From Prochlorococcus sp. AG-402-K04 (GTDB lineage: Bacteria > Cyanobacteriota > Cyanobacteriia > PCC-6307 > Cyanobiaceae): a stretch of 64,000 nt of DNA. The notes under the pieces are model-generated. The model was not told the origin of the DNA. It worked only from the letters and a program-made list of their open reading frames with translations, and made no database searches. Where the stretch lies: assembly GCA_003216895.1 (NCBI GenBank), contig QCID01000001.1, positions 124,001-188,000 of the forward strand. The letters run 5' to 3'. The translations under genes and the position numbers were made by a program. This document shows positions 26,738-36,532 of the stretch, piece after piece (positions within the stretch are counted from its first letter, which is position 1; each line of letters opens with the position of its first letter).

Positions 26738-29700
26738 GTGTCTTTAGAGTCAATAGCAAAGTATTTAGAAAATCATCAGTTAACAAGTGAGTTAATTGGA
26801 CGTACAAAAAGGGATGAAAGATTAATATTAACTGGAGCTTCGCGTACAGCTAAGGCTTTAATTACAACATCTCTTGCAAAAAAAGAATCCAAAAAATTAT
26901 TGGTAATTGTCCCAACATTAGAAGATGCAACTAGGTGGTTTCCACTTGTAAAAGACTGTGGTTGGACGAAGACGTGTTTATATCCTACAAGTGAAGTATC
27001 TCCATATGATTCCATAAAGATAACTTCAGAAATAATATGGGGTCAATTACAAGTTTTAAGCGATATATTGGAAACAAAAGATGATGAAAATATTGCTATT
27101 ATAGCTACAGAAAGATCATTACAGCCTCATCTGCCTCCATTTGAATATCTAAAATCAAAGTGTATAAAATTAAATAGAGGTGATGAAATTAATTTAAAAG
27201 ATTTATCTTTTAAATTGAGTCAATGTGGATATATAAAGTCGAATAATATTGATCAAGAAGGAACGTGGACAAGACGTGGAGATATTATTGATATTTATCC
27301 GGTTAGTAATGAACTACCAATAAGATTAGAGTTATTTGGTGATTCAATAGATAAGATTAAAGAATTCGATCCAATATCACAAAGATCACTAGAAAAGATT
27401 AACACAGTATGTATTACACCAACAGGTTATGACCCACTAATTATTAATCAGCTTATATCAATTAAAGAAAAGGATATTTCTTGTTTATTTACAGATGACG
27501 AGTATTCTGAGTTAATAGAATCAAACACATTAGAATCTGCAAAAAAATATTTAGGAGTAGCATTTAATAAGCCTTCATCATTATTAGATTACTTAGATAA
27601 AAATACTTTTATTGTTGTTGATGAAAGGATGCAAGGTATTACTCATGGCAATGCATGGTATAATATTGTTAATGAAAGTTATACAGATTTAATTTCACAG
27701 CCACGAAGTGAAGGGTCAATCAGGGATCTATTAAAACCTAATCTTCATACTAATATTAATAAAATTTTTGATTCACTGAATAACTATAAAGGAATTGATA
27801 TAACAGATTTAGATGATATGACATCAAAAAGTAATGTTTTTAATATATCTAGTAAAGTTCATAGATGGCTTCCTAATCAATATGGCAAGATCAGTTTATC
27901 ATTAAAAGAATATATAAAACAAAAATATTCAATCTGGATTATTTCAGCTCAACCAAGCAGGGCAGTTTCTCTCTTAGAAGAACATGACTGTATCTCAAAG
28001 TTTATATCTAATTATAATGATCTAAATTCTATTAAAAGTATTATTGAAGACAATATACCTGTAGCTATTAAAAATAAAAATGAAGGAGATATTGAAGGAT
28101 TTCTATTACCAGCATGGAAAATTGCATTGTTAACAGATAAGGAATTTTTTGGTCAGCACAATTTTTCCAGTTCTGGTTATGTAAGAAGAAGAAAAAGTTC
28201 CCAAAGTAAAAAAATAGATCCAAATAAAATGAAGCCTGGGGATTATGTTGTTCATAAAAATCATGGGATAGGATTATTTCAGAATATTCAAAAATTAAGT
28301 ATTAATGGTGAATCTAGAGATTACCTTGTAATAAAATATATGGATGGAAAACTTAGTGTTGCCGCTGATCAACTTGGTAGTTTAGGTAGATATAGGAATT
28401 CAAATTCAAAAAAACCTAAAATAAGTAAATTAGGTGGTACTAATTGGAATAAAATAAAGGAAAAGGCAAAAAAGTCCGTAAAGAAAATTGCTATCGATCT
28501 AATTAAATTATATGCAGAAAGAAGTAAAGAAAAAGGCTATAAATTTCCAAAAGATGGTCCTTGGCAAACAGAGTTAGAAGACTCATTTCCATACTCTTTA
28601 ACTCCTGATCAGGCCCAAGCTACTACTCAAGTTAAATCTGATATGGAAAGTGAAAAGCCAATGGATAGATTAGTATGTGGTGATGTTGGGTTTGGGAAGA
28701 CAGAGGTTGCAATCAGAGCAATATTTAAGGCAATAACCTCAGGTAAACAAATAGCATTGTTAGCACCAACAACAATATTATCTCAGCAACATTGGAGAAC
28801 TATTACGGATCGGTTTGCTCCTTACCCTATCAAAGTATCATTATTAAATAGATTTAAAACGAGTAGTGAAAGGAAACAAATATTAAGTGGACTAAAAGAT
28901 GGACAGATTGATGCCGTCGTTGGAACACATCAGCTTTTGAATAAAAAATTAGTTTATAAAAACTTAGGACTTTTAGTTATAGATGAAGAACAACGTTTTG
29001 GAGTTAATCAAAAGGAAAAGATTAAGGAATTAAAAAAAAGTGTAGATGTTTTAACTCTTTCCGCAACTCCAATCCCACGCACATTATATATGAGTCTTTC
29101 TGGTGTTCGAGAAATGAGTCTAATTACAACACCACCACCTTTAAGAAGGCCAATTAAAACTCATTTAGTGCCTCTTGATAATGAAATAATAAGAAGCGCA
29201 ATTTCACAAGAAATTGATAGAGGTGGCCAAATATTTTATATTGTTCCTCGAATAAAAGGTATTAATGAGGTAGCAGAAAAGTTAAAGATAATGATTCCAA
29301 ATGTTAAATTACTAATTGCACACGGTCAAATGGAAGAAGGTGTATTAGAAAATGCAATGCTTGCATTTAATGCTGGAGAAGCAGATATTTTACTATGTAC
29401 AACTATTGTCGAAAGTGGATTAGATATTCCTAGAGTCAATACTATTTTAATTGAAGATTCTCATAAGTTTGGATTATCTCAACTTTACCAACTTAGGGGC
29501 AGAGTAGGGCGTAGTGGCGTACAAGCACATGCTTGGCTGTTATATCCAAGCAATGAGAAATTAAATGAGAGTTCAAGACAAAGGTTAAAAGCCATAAAGG
29601 AATTTAGTGATTTAGGCAGTGGCTATCAATTAGCAATGAGGGATATGGAAATTAGAGGCGTTGGAAATATTTTAGGTATTGAACAAAGTGGACAAATGGA

Positions 29701-30244
29701 AACAATAGGATTTGATTTGTATATGGAATTACTTCAGGAAACTATCGCCGAAATACAAGGACAAGACATTCCTTCTGTTGACGATACTCAAATTGATTTG
29801 CCCGTGACAGCTTTTATACCTGGGGATTGGATAACTGATCCAGATGAAAAAATAAACGCTTATAGATTAGCCACACAATGTGAAAACAATGATTCGTTAG
29901 TTCAGTTTGCTAGCAACATGGTTGATAGATATGGAACATTACCTAAGGCAGTTGAATCATTATTAGAAGTAATGAAGTTAAAAATAATCGCAAAAAGGTG
30001 TGGTTTCTCGAGAATTAAGCTTTCTAAACCAAATGTAGAGCTTGAGACGATGATGGATGAGCCAGCTTTTAAATTACTAAGAAAAGGATTAGCAAACCAT
30101 CTTCACAGTAGATTTATCTATAAAAAAGGAGATAGGTGCTCGACAGTGACTATTCGAGGTTTAGGAATAATGGACAGCGATAAACTATTGGAACAACTTA
30201 CTGAATGGCTAAATTTAATGAATTCAGAAATCAATAATTTATAA
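26738..30244 (+). CDS. mfd: Transcription-repair coupling factor Mfd
   Basis: Removes RNA polymerase stalled at DNA lesions and recruits UvrA. The 1168-residue protein has the UvrB-like N-terminal domains (GASRTAKALI region; RRGDIIDIYP), the CarD-like RNA-polymerase interaction domain (PGDYVVHKNHGIG near residue 500), and RecG-like motor domains. Motor motifs are Walker A GDVGFGKTE (about 648) and the DEEQ box (about 748), followed by RGRVGRSG and the C-terminal TRCF domain. GTG start. Full length. Confidence 0.97.
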   Translation: MSLESIAKYLENHQLTSELIGRTKRDERLILTGASRTAKALITTSLAKKESKKLLVIVPTLEDATRWFPLVKDCGWTKTCLYPTSEVSPYDSIKITSEIIWGQLQVLSDILETKDDENIAIIATERSLQPHLPPFEYLKSKCIKLNRGDEINLKDLSFKLSQCGYIKSNNIDQEGTWTRRGDIIDIYPVSNELPIRLELFGDSIDKIKEFDPISQRSLEKINTVCITPTGYDPLIINQLISIKEKDISCLFTDDEYSELIESNTLESAKKYLGVAFNKPSSLLDYLDKNTFIVVDERMQGITHGNAWYNIVNESYTDLISQPRSEGSIRDLLKPNLHTNINKIFDSLNNYKGIDITDLDDMTSKSNVFNISSKVHRWLPNQYGKISLSLKEYIKQKYSIWIISAQPSRAVSLLEEHDCISKFISNYNDLNSIKSIIEDNIPVAIKNKNEGDIEGFLLPAWKIALLTDKEFFGQHNFSSSGYVRRRKSSQSKKIDPNKMKPGDYVVHKNHGIGLFQNIQKLSINGESRDYLVIKYMDGKLSVAADQLGSLGRYRNSNSKKPKISKLGGTNWNKIKEKAKKSVKKIAIDLIKLYAERSKEKGYKFPKDGPWQTELEDSFPYSLTPDQAQATTQVKSDMESEKPMDRLVCGDVGFGKTEVAIRAIFKAITSGKQIALLAPTTILSQQHWRTITDRFAPYPIKVSLLNRFKTSSERKQILSGLKDGQIDAVVGTHQLLNKKLVYKNLGLLVIDEEQRFGVNQKEKIKELKKSVDVLTLSATPIPRTLYMSLSGVREMSLITTPPPLRRPIKTHLVPLDNEIIRSAISQEIDRGGQIFYIVPRIKGINEVAEKLKIMIPNVKLLIAHGQMEEGVLENAMLAFNAGEADILLCTTIVESGLDIPRVNTILIEDSHKFGLSQLYQLRGRVGRSGVQAHAWLLYPSNEKLNESSRQRLKAIKEFSDLGSGYQLAMRDMEIRGVGNILGIEQSGQMETIGFDLYMELLQETIAEIQGQDIPSVDDTQIDLPVTAFIPGDWITDPDEKINAYRLATQCENNDSLVQFASNMVDRYGTLPKAVESLLEVMKLKIIAKRCGFSRIKLSKPNVELETMMDEPAFKLLRKGLANHLHSRFIYKKGDRCSTVTIRGLGIMDSDKLLEQLTEWLNLMNSEINNL

Positions 30245-30264
30245 CTCAATTTCATCAAAAGGAC

Positions 30265-30513
30265 ATGTCAATCTTTGAATTGGTTGATCTAAACGCTTTT
30301 AAATTTAAAAATTGCTATAGTCACCAAAATTTGGTTATTGTTACCTTGGGTGAAGTAATAGAAATCAGTACTAACCAATATGGGCTAAGTCTTTTTAGCG
30401 GCATGGTAAGCCTTATTGCTTTAGGAATATATACACTTTTAGCTGTAGACACAGGAAATGATGATGATGATTCCGATTCTGGAAGTGGTGGCTTGATGCA
30501 ACCAGTTAATTAA
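30265..30513 (+). CDS. Hypothetical small membrane protein with acidic Gly-rich tail
   Basis: 82 residues. One hydrophobic helix (about 44-61, LFSGMVSLIALGIYTLLAV) is followed by a striking acidic run (DTGNDDDDSDSGSGG) and the ending LMQPVN, a pattern I associate with a conserved cyanobacterial family. An AAAGG element just before the ATG supports this start, although family members often begin nearer to the helix. Possibly co-transcribed with mfd. Confidence 0.6.
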   Translation: MSIFELVDLNAFKFKNCYSHQNLVIVTLGEVIEISTNQYGLSLFSGMVSLIALGIYTLLAVDTGNDDDDSDSGSGGLMQPVN

Positions 30514-30521
30514 TTATATGA

Positions 30522-30830
30522 TCAACCAGATATTAAGTTTGCGAGTCTTTCTCTAAAATCACCCTTAGCTATTCCACCTTTAAGTTCACCAATAATTTCA
30601 AATTCTCCCTCAGGCTGATTAACTAATAGATAAGTCGGCCATCCCATTCCTTCTTTGGTAGGATACTGTTTCAATAGAATTGGTCTGTATTTTCTATAAA
30701 CCATTGTATCTTGCAGTTTTACGCTAATAAATTCAACACCTAATTCATTTGCAACTTTCGAGTCAAAGAAGCTCATCCTATGGCAAGTACCACAATCCTC
30801 AGAACTAAATTTAATTAAAGAAAAGGCCAT
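30522..30830 (-). CDS. Thioredoxin-fold protein with CGTC active site
   Basis: A 102-residue thioredoxin-like protein. The active site CGTC lies at about residues 13-16 in FSSEDCGTCHRM, and the cis-Pro equivalent is in GWPTYLLV. It has no signal peptide, so it acts in the cytoplasm. CGTC differs from the CGPC of classical thioredoxins, which usually changes the redox potential. Partner unknown. Confidence 0.8.
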   Translation of the reverse strand: MAFSLIKFSSEDCGTCHRMSFFDSKVANELGVEFISVKLQDTMVYRKYRPILLKQYPTKEGMGWPTYLLVNQPEGEFEIIGELKGGIAKGDFRERLANLISG

Positions 30831-30882
30831 AAAAAAATTTAATGCACATTTATACTAAATATATCTATTAATAAAGACTAGT

Positions 30883-31533
30883 TCAGTTAATAGACTTATT
30901 GTTTCTTGCAATAACACAAAAGAAAGGATCACTTTCTGCAGAATAAACCCCAAAAATTTTTTTATCATATGTTTTTTCTTTGAATATTTTTTCAATTCGC
31001 CAACCATTAGCCTCAAGAACTCTTTTGACATATTCAATTCTTTGTAACTCTGACGAATTGGTCCAGATGTTTGGAGCTTTAGTCCAAAATGCACGATTAG
31101 TGAAAGAGATTATCAATAATGAATCAGATTTGATAATTCTTGATAATTCTATGGATACTTTTTCTGGATATTGAAGATATTGCCAACCAGCAACGATTAA
31201 TCCAGCATCAACAGAAGAGTCTTCAATTGGCATATTTTGTATCTTATTTAAATTTTGAACCCAATACCTATCAAGTCTTTCATTGCGATTCAATTCATCT
31301 TCATTCATTCCATGTCCAATAACTTTTTTATATCTAATATTTGATGGTAAATGACTTACCCAACTACTCATTAAATCTAGAATCACATAATTATTGAGTA
31401 GATAATTTGAGTATAAGTTTGTAAGTCGCTTTCTGAATGAGTCACTGAGGTGATTTACATATCTTGGATTGTGATAAAAAATCTTGTCATCAGTGCTATC
31501 AATCTTCTCTCTATCATTAATTGAAAGTTTCAT
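30883..31533 (-). CDS. Class I SAM-dependent methyltransferase-like protein
   Basis: 216 residues. The first strand and loop read VILDLMSSWVSHLP, an altered motif I (DLMSSW instead of DxGxGxG) known in a methyltransferase subfamily. An acidic residue follows strand 2 (GHGMNEDEL), then DAGLIVAGWQYLQYPEK and a LLIISFTNRAFW strand. Substrate unknown. Upstream of the thioredoxin-like gene on the same strand. Confidence 0.7.
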   Translation of the reverse strand: MKLSINDREKIDSTDDKIFYHNPRYVNHLSDSFRKRLTNLYSNYLLNNYVILDLMSSWVSHLPSNIRYKKVIGHGMNEDELNRNERLDRYWVQNLNKIQNMPIEDSSVDAGLIVAGWQYLQYPEKVSIELSRIIKSDSLLIISFTNRAFWTKAPNIWTNSSELQRIEYVKRVLEANGWRIEKIFKEKTYDKKIFGVYSAESDPFFCVIARNNKSIN

Positions 31534-31740
31534 TTAATTTTAATTTATTCTAAATTTTAGGTGTTTTTTAATTTATTTGGGGATAATTAGCAATTTAAAA
31601 AGTATATTTTTAAATTTTTTATTCTCAATATAAATATAGTTAATGATATTTTTTGATAATTAATATATCATTAAGTCAAATAAAACCAATATATAGAGTT
31701 AATATGAAAATGATTTCTATGAATTATTATCTCATTAATA

Positions 31741-32340
31741 TTAATCTGTTAAACTTTTGGGAGATGTTGTATTTTCTATTAACTCGTACTTATTATTTGT
31801 TGGAATAAATAGAAATAAAGAACTAGAAAACAGGAAAATAATTAAAGCATAAAAGAAATTTGACTTTTTCTTTTGATTAGAAATACTATTAAGTATATAT
31901 TTTTTGCTAAAGGGCTTATCTTGATTGATATCCCATCTGATATTAACCCTAGGATCAAATCTTATCCGATCTAGACATCGTGTTAGATCTGATAATTCAG
32001 AGTCATCTAAAATAATTTCTAATGGTTTAACTCCATCTTTAGTGCTATTGAGTAATAATTTATGGCATATACCTAAAGGGGATATTGTCACAATATTATT
32101 ATCAGATATAAAAGTCTTTCGAATTCCTGATACATATGCTCTTGAATATAGGAGTATTACTTGCATCAAATTATCGAGATGTTCTTTCTCTCCCTCTAAT
32201 AGAGGTGAACCAATGATTTTCAATGTCCATGAAGATAATATACCAATAGTATCTTCCGAGTCTCCATTTGAAACATCTGGCATCCCTGCAATTTTCAGGG
32301 AAGAAGAGTCTTGATCAAATGTATAAGATAAATTAATCAT
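31741..32340 (-). CDS. DUF4335 family protein
   Basis: 199 residues, with an N-terminal soluble domain and one C-terminal transmembrane helix (about 166-181, FFYALIIFLFSSSLFLFI). Conserved-looking segments are ILSSWTLKIIG and SDLTRCLDRIRFDPRVN. In cyanobacteria DUF4335 genes regularly sit next to DUF3038 genes, as here (8-base gap), so they probably act together. Function unknown. Confidence 0.75.
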   Translation of the reverse strand: MINLSYTFDQDSSSLKIAGMPDVSNGDSEDTIGILSSWTLKIIGSPLLEGEKEHLDNLMQVILLYSRAYVSGIRKTFISDNNIVTISPLGICHKLLLNSTKDGVKPLEIILDDSELSDLTRCLDRIRFDPRVNIRWDINQDKPFSKKYILNSISNQKKKSNFFYALIIFLFSSSLFLFIPTNNKYELIENTTSPKSLTD

Positions 32341-32348
32341 TATATATA

Positions 32349-32945
32349 CTACGATTGATAATACAAAGAAGCTTTTAAACGATTAGCCCCCCCTTCACCA
32401 CAGGATAGAGATAGTATGACTAATAATTCTCTAAAAAATTCACTATTACCTTCAGTTAATAAAGAGTCGATATAACTTCGTTGAATATTCATCCTTTCAC
32501 GTATAAGTGACTTAAGACGTGTAGTAAATATTGACCATCTTTCTTGATTAAGCGTCTTAGATTCTTTTGAAGATAATAATTGCCTAATAAGTGGATACAG
32601 ATTGTCTGCCATGGAAGAAATAAGCTCAACAAGTGATTCAATCTGGTCAGAAGATAGAGATTTAAATGTATAAGTATTCCTCAAAGGGTTTGTACATCTG
32701 ATTTTCCAAAATTGAGCTCTATTAGAGAAATCATCAGACAAGCCAATATCTTTGGCCTTTAAGAATAAGGAATCGGTGGCATTAAGTTGAAGAGTTTCAA
32801 TAACTAATATCAAAAAGTCAAGTTTCCTTGGAGTATCTTTAGCGATTACGCAATTAACAAAAGGCTCGTTAACATTGGTGTCTTGATATTTTGAGCCATT
32901 TTTGAGGTAATCATTCTGACTAGCAATTAAATTGGATTTCTTCAT
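32349..32945 (-). CDS. DUF3038 family protein
   Basis: 198 residues, soluble and helical. Family features: LDFLILVIETLQLNATDSLF, then NRAQFWKIRCTNPLRN. Directly upstream of DUF4335 on the same strand. The pairing across cyanobacteria suggests a shared, uncharacterised process. Divergent from apt, with about 80 bases between. Confidence 0.8.
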   Translation of the reverse strand: MKKSNLIASQNDYLKNGSKYQDTNVNEPFVNCVIAKDTPRKLDFLILVIETLQLNATDSLFLKAKDIGLSDDFSNRAQFWKIRCTNPLRNTYTFKSLSSDQIESLVELISSMADNLYPLIRQLLSSKESKTLNQERWSIFTTRLKSLIRERMNIQRSYIDSLLTEGNSEFFRELLVILSLSCGEGGANRLKASLYYQS

Positions 32946-33026
32946 ACTTTAAATAATGACAGGAGATTGTTGATTGGCTAGCTTTATTGTTGGTTTTATA
33001 AAACCGCACACTTATATTTATAACTA

Positions 33027-33545
33027 ATGGAAAACTTGAAAAAATACATAGGTGAAATAAATGACTTCCCAAAAGAAGGAATAGTCTTCAAAGACATAAA
33101 TCCAATATATAAAGAGCCCAAAATATGGAATCAATTAATGCTGCCTTTGCAAAATCTAATATCGTCTACAAAACCAGATTATATAGCTGGCATTGAATCG
33201 AGAGGATTCATTTCAGCATCCGCATTAGCTTTTAAACTTGATATAGGTTTTATTCCTATTAGAAAACCCAATAAATTACCTGGTGAAGTAATTGGTCTTA
33301 ATTATAAGCTTGAATATGGCGAAGACAGACTAGAGATTCAAAAGAATTCATTCAAGCAAAAAAGCAAAATAATATTAATTGATGATTTGTTAGCAACAGG
33401 AGGAACTGCAGGTACCGCTGGTAATTTGATCAGAGAAGCAGGAGGTAAATTAATTGGATATGCTTTTCTTGTAGAACTTACTGAACTTAATGGAAGAAAA
33501 AATTTAGATTCGAATTTAATTATAGAAAGTATAATAAAGTATTAA
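33027..33545 (+). CDS. apt: Adenine phosphoribosyltransferase
   Basis: Salvages adenine to AMP using PRPP. 172 residues, the usual bacterial length. Motifs: FKDINPIYKEP near residue 22, the substrate loop GIESRGFISASALA, and the PRPP-binding IILIDDLLATGGTAGTA (about 111-127). ATG start. Convergent and four bases overlapping with the DUF2949 gene. Confidence 0.97.
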   Translation: MENLKKYIGEINDFPKEGIVFKDINPIYKEPKIWNQLMLPLQNLISSTKPDYIAGIESRGFISASALAFKLDIGFIPIRKPNKLPGEVIGLNYKLEYGEDRLEIQKNSFKQKSKIILIDDLLATGGTAGTAGNLIREAGGKLIGYAFLVELTELNGRKNLDSNLIIESIIKY

Positions 33546-33751
33546 TTATCCTTTAACCATATAAGTATTATCTTTAATTGAGAAAGAGTTATCAAACCAT
33601 AACTCCACATAACAATAGGCAGGGGAGAATTCTCAAATAAACATCTATTGATCCCTAATTCCAATGCACTCTTACTTATTCCAACTTTATAAATAATAAA
33701 ATCACATAATTCTTCAGAAGGTGGGTTGATTGAATTACTATAATTATTCAT
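33542..33751 (-). CDS. DUF2949 domain protein
   Basis: A 69-residue helical protein with the DUF2949 pattern: an amphipathic N-terminal helix, GISKSALELGI, the ENSPLPIVMWSYGLITLSQL core and a final WL segment. Cyanobacteria-specific small family without known function; size matches. Confidence 0.78.
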   Translation of the reverse strand: MNNYSNSINPPSEELCDFIIYKVGISKSALELGINRCLFENSPLPIVMWSYGLITLSQLKIILIWLKDN

Positions 33752-33766
33752 TACGTATAAAAATGA

Positions 33767-34879
33767 TTAGAATCCATTTGTCATTACATTAAGAATAAAT
33801 TTTCTAATAATTGATGATCTTCTTAAAACGAAGAATATAAATGTCCTAGGTAAAATAAAGATGTTGATATTACTTCTAGAATATCGTACTAAACAATCAG
33901 TTAATATAGATATAGAAAATACGTCGACTAAACGAGACAATGAATATATAAATGGAATAATAGAATAATGCTTTTTAAAGAATGGAATTGAAATTATTTT
34001 CGTAAGACAATCTACATCTCTCCAACATAAATTCAGACCTTGACCTCCTACTGGGTGAAATTTATGAGCTGTTTCTCCTAAGTAAATATATTTTCCAGAA
34101 TAAAATTTATAGCTTATTAGAAATTTAATAGGGAAAGATTTAGGTTCATCGATAATAGTATCCGGTTCAATACCATATGGAAGAATTGTTGATAAGTAGT
34201 CTAAAAATAATGACTTTGGTTGATTCATATTATGGTTACCCTTTACTATTGATTGACTGCATATAATTTGGAATAAATCTCCACCTAAAGGAAGAACAGC
34301 CAAAGGTCCCTCAGAGTTTAGAATTTCAAATGCTTCATTAGATTTAACACCCCTTAATAGCACCTTAGCGGTTATACACATTTGATTATAATTAAAGTTA
34401 AATGAAGGTGTTTTAAGCTTCTTTTTAGTGATAGAGTTAGATCCATCCGCTGCAATAATTAGATCATAATTATTTGTATTAGGTATAACAGACGTGGGAA
34501 TTTTGTTAATCTTTTCAACTTCTGATATGAATTCTAGTATTGCTATCATAATGAGTTTATGTTCTGCAATCCATCCAACTGCTGAATAATTTTGTTCTGA
34601 AACTCCTAAATCTTTTAAAAGAAATTGAAACTTTTTATTTAATTCATAATCGATAACATTTAGATATTGAAAAGGGACCAGATTGGATACTATATTAGAC
34701 CATAATCCAATATTATCTAATATCTTTCTAGAGGAATGTGTGATAGCATATGTTCTATCTCTATTTATAAGTTCTTCGTCAGATAATCTTTCATATAGAT
34801 CAACTCTACAGCCAGCCTTTGCTAATGATATTGCTGCCAATGATCCAGTTAATCCAGAACCAATAATTGCTATATTCAT
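33767..34879 (-). CDS. FAD-dependent hydroxylase (UbiH/COQ6-type)
   Basis: A 370-residue flavin monooxygenase. It has the N-terminal dinucleotide motif IIGSGLTGSLAAISLAKAG (about 5-23), the LIIAADGSNS segment, and the second FAD motif YLGETAHKFHPVGGQG, where most relatives have GDAAH. Relatives hydroxylate ubiquinone rings. In a cyanobacterium the substrate is open, plastoquinone-related or another aromatic. First in a minus-strand series running back from dapB. Confidence 0.82.
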   Translation of the reverse strand: MNIAIIGSGLTGSLAAISLAKAGCRVDLYERLSDEELINRDRTYAITHSSRKILDNIGLWSNIVSNLVPFQYLNVIDYELNKKFQFLLKDLGVSEQNYSAVGWIAEHKLIMIAILEFISEVEKINKIPTSVIPNTNNYDLIIAADGSNSITKKKLKTPSFNFNYNQMCITAKVLLRGVKSNEAFEILNSEGPLAVLPLGGDLFQIICSQSIVKGNHNMNQPKSLFLDYLSTILPYGIEPDTIIDEPKSFPIKFLISYKFYSGKYIYLGETAHKFHPVGGQGLNLCWRDVDCLTKIISIPFFKKHYSIIPFIYSLSRLVDVFSISILTDCLVRYSRSNINIFILPRTFIFFVLRRSSIIRKFILNVMTNGF

Positions 34880-34910
34880 GAGTGATATTATATCATTTTT
34901 TCATGAAAAT

Positions 34911-35558
34911 TTAGCTAGAAATTCTTATATTCACAAACTCCTCAAAGGCAGGACGAAGGAGAAATGGGTAAGAACCAACCCATAGATTTATCTCAGGACA
35001 CCAGGCGTCACTTATGCCTTGAATTCTTTCAAAATCTCTTCTATTACTAAAAACAACGCAATTAATTCTCATACCTTTTTTTAGTATATTGAACTTGTTT
35101 TTTAATGGAAAACTTATATTACCTATAAAGCCATCTTCATCTTCTATATCTAAAACAACCCATGTTCTCTTTTTCTCTAATACTTCTAATCTTCCATCTC
35201 TATTTGCTTGTTCTTGTTTATCTTCGACTCTATCTTCCACATAAACATCAGATATAAAACCATCAACTAAGGCTGAAAAAGGAAAACTTTTAAACTTAGA
35301 ATTTTTTCTACTAGCTTCAAGTATTGGACCCCATAAAATATATAAAAGGAAAATTACACCTAATACCAACCATAATGAATAAAATTGACTTGTTACTTGA
35401 CTTTGGCTGATGAGCAATGTAATTACACCACCAATGGCTGAAATCATAATCCTTTGAAAGATCTTCTGAGGATTACCCAAGGCTGAATTAAATTGCTTTC
35501 CTGTTGCTACAGAAGGGATCAATTTATTAATCTCATTTTGCTTAATCGGAAATAGCAT
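34911..35558 (-). CDS. Conserved cyanobacterial/plastid-type membrane protein (215 residues)
   Basis: Two adjacent transmembrane helices (about 36-51 and 59-80) precede a soluble domain with EKKRTWVVLDIEDEDGFIG, where long conserved strands suggest a beta-barrel fold. It ends in a segment with WVGSYPFLLRPAFEEF. Such proteins occur across cyanobacteria with unclear or doubtful annotations, including a permease label for which I see no support. It lies between the hydroxylase and dapB. Confidence 0.65.
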   Translation of the reverse strand: MLFPIKQNEINKLIPSVATGKQFNSALGNPQKIFQRIMISAIGGVITLLISQSQVTSQFYSLWLVLGVIFLLYILWGPILEASRKNSKFKSFPFSALVDGFISDVYVEDRVEDKQEQANRDGRLEVLEKKRTWVVLDIEDEDGFIGNISFPLKNKFNILKKGMRINCVVFSNRRDFERIQGISDAWCPEINLWVGSYPFLLRPAFEEFVNIRISS

Positions 35559-35570
35559 TTGTATGAATAA

Positions 35571-36419
35571 CTATAGGATTTTCTCTAAGCCATAAACCAA
35601 TTTATTGAAATTTCGGATTTTTTTAACCACTAATAAAACTCCTGGCATGTAAGCAGAACGATCAATAGTGTTATGAGCTAACTCATATGTCTCTCCATTG
35701 GAACCAAACATGACTTGTTGATGAGCAACAAGTCCAGGTAATCTAACTGAATGAAGTCTCAAGCCACTTGGACGTGAACCACCACGTGAGCCTTTGATAG
35801 ATTCCTCTTCGTTTACTAAGGGTTTATTAAAAGCAGAGCGTTGTTCCTCTATTAATTCTGCTGTTTTAATGCATGTTCCGCTTGGAGCATCAGCTTTTTT
35901 ATTGTGATGCATTTCTGTTAATTCAGCGAACTCATAAAAACGAGCCGCAGCTGCTGCTGCTTGCTGCAATAAAACCATACCAACAGAAAAGTTTGGAATA
36001 ATTGCAGAACCAAGTGAAGCCTTTTCTGCAAATTTAGAAAGATCATCTAATTGATCTGTTGTTATTCCAGTTGTACCAATCACAGGATGAATTCCATAGG
36101 CTATGGCAGTACGGGTGTGTCTATAAGCAACTTTGGGATGAGTGAAATCAACTAGAACTGCACGATCATTTGGTCTATCTTTAGGTATGTTCTGACTTGC
36201 AGCACACAAAGAGCCTTCGAAATCGCTTGAAAGGAATACATCTAGTGGCTCTAATCCTAGTAATGATCCTATGTCTTGTCCTTCTTTGTCCTTCTGATTA
36301 TCGATTGCGCCAACAAGTTGATATTCTTTGGATGAATTAATTGCATTAATAACCTCAGATCCCATACGACCTAAAGCTCCTGCAACTAAAACTGGTATTG
36401 ATTGATTAGCAGAACTCAT
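35571..36419 (-). CDS. dapB: 4-hydroxy-tetrahydrodipicolinate reductase
   Basis: Second step of the diaminopimelate/lysine pathway. The 282-residue form starting [20 protein letters not shown] is preferred; an upstream in-frame ATG at 36467 adds 16 basic residues not typical of DapB. It has the NAD(P)H motif GALGRMG, the GTTG segment (VIGTTGI), the catalytic region with [12 protein letters not shown] and the C-terminal domain. Divergent from chlH. Confidence 0.95.
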   Translation of the reverse strand: MSSANQSIPVLVAGALGRMGSEVINAINSSKEYQLVGAIDNQKDKEGQDIGSLLGLEPLDVFLSSDFEGSLCAASQNIPKDRPNDRAVLVDFTHPKVAYRHTRTAIAYGIHPVIGTTGITTDQLDDLSKFAEKASLGSAIIPNFSVGMVLLQQAAAAAARFYEFAELTEMHHNKKADAPSGTCIKTAELIEEQRSAFNKPLVNEEESIKGSRGGSRPSGLRLHSVRLPGLVAHQQVMFGSNGETYELAHNTIDRSAYMPGVLLVVKKIRNFNKLVYGLEKIL

Positions 36420-36532
36420 TGAATTTCTTTTTTTACAATCATATTTGATGTCCCTTGTAACACGCATTAACTAAATAACACACTAAAGGGCCACTGAACA
36501 CTAGGCTTGGTCGAATTCCGATAGAAGAAAAG

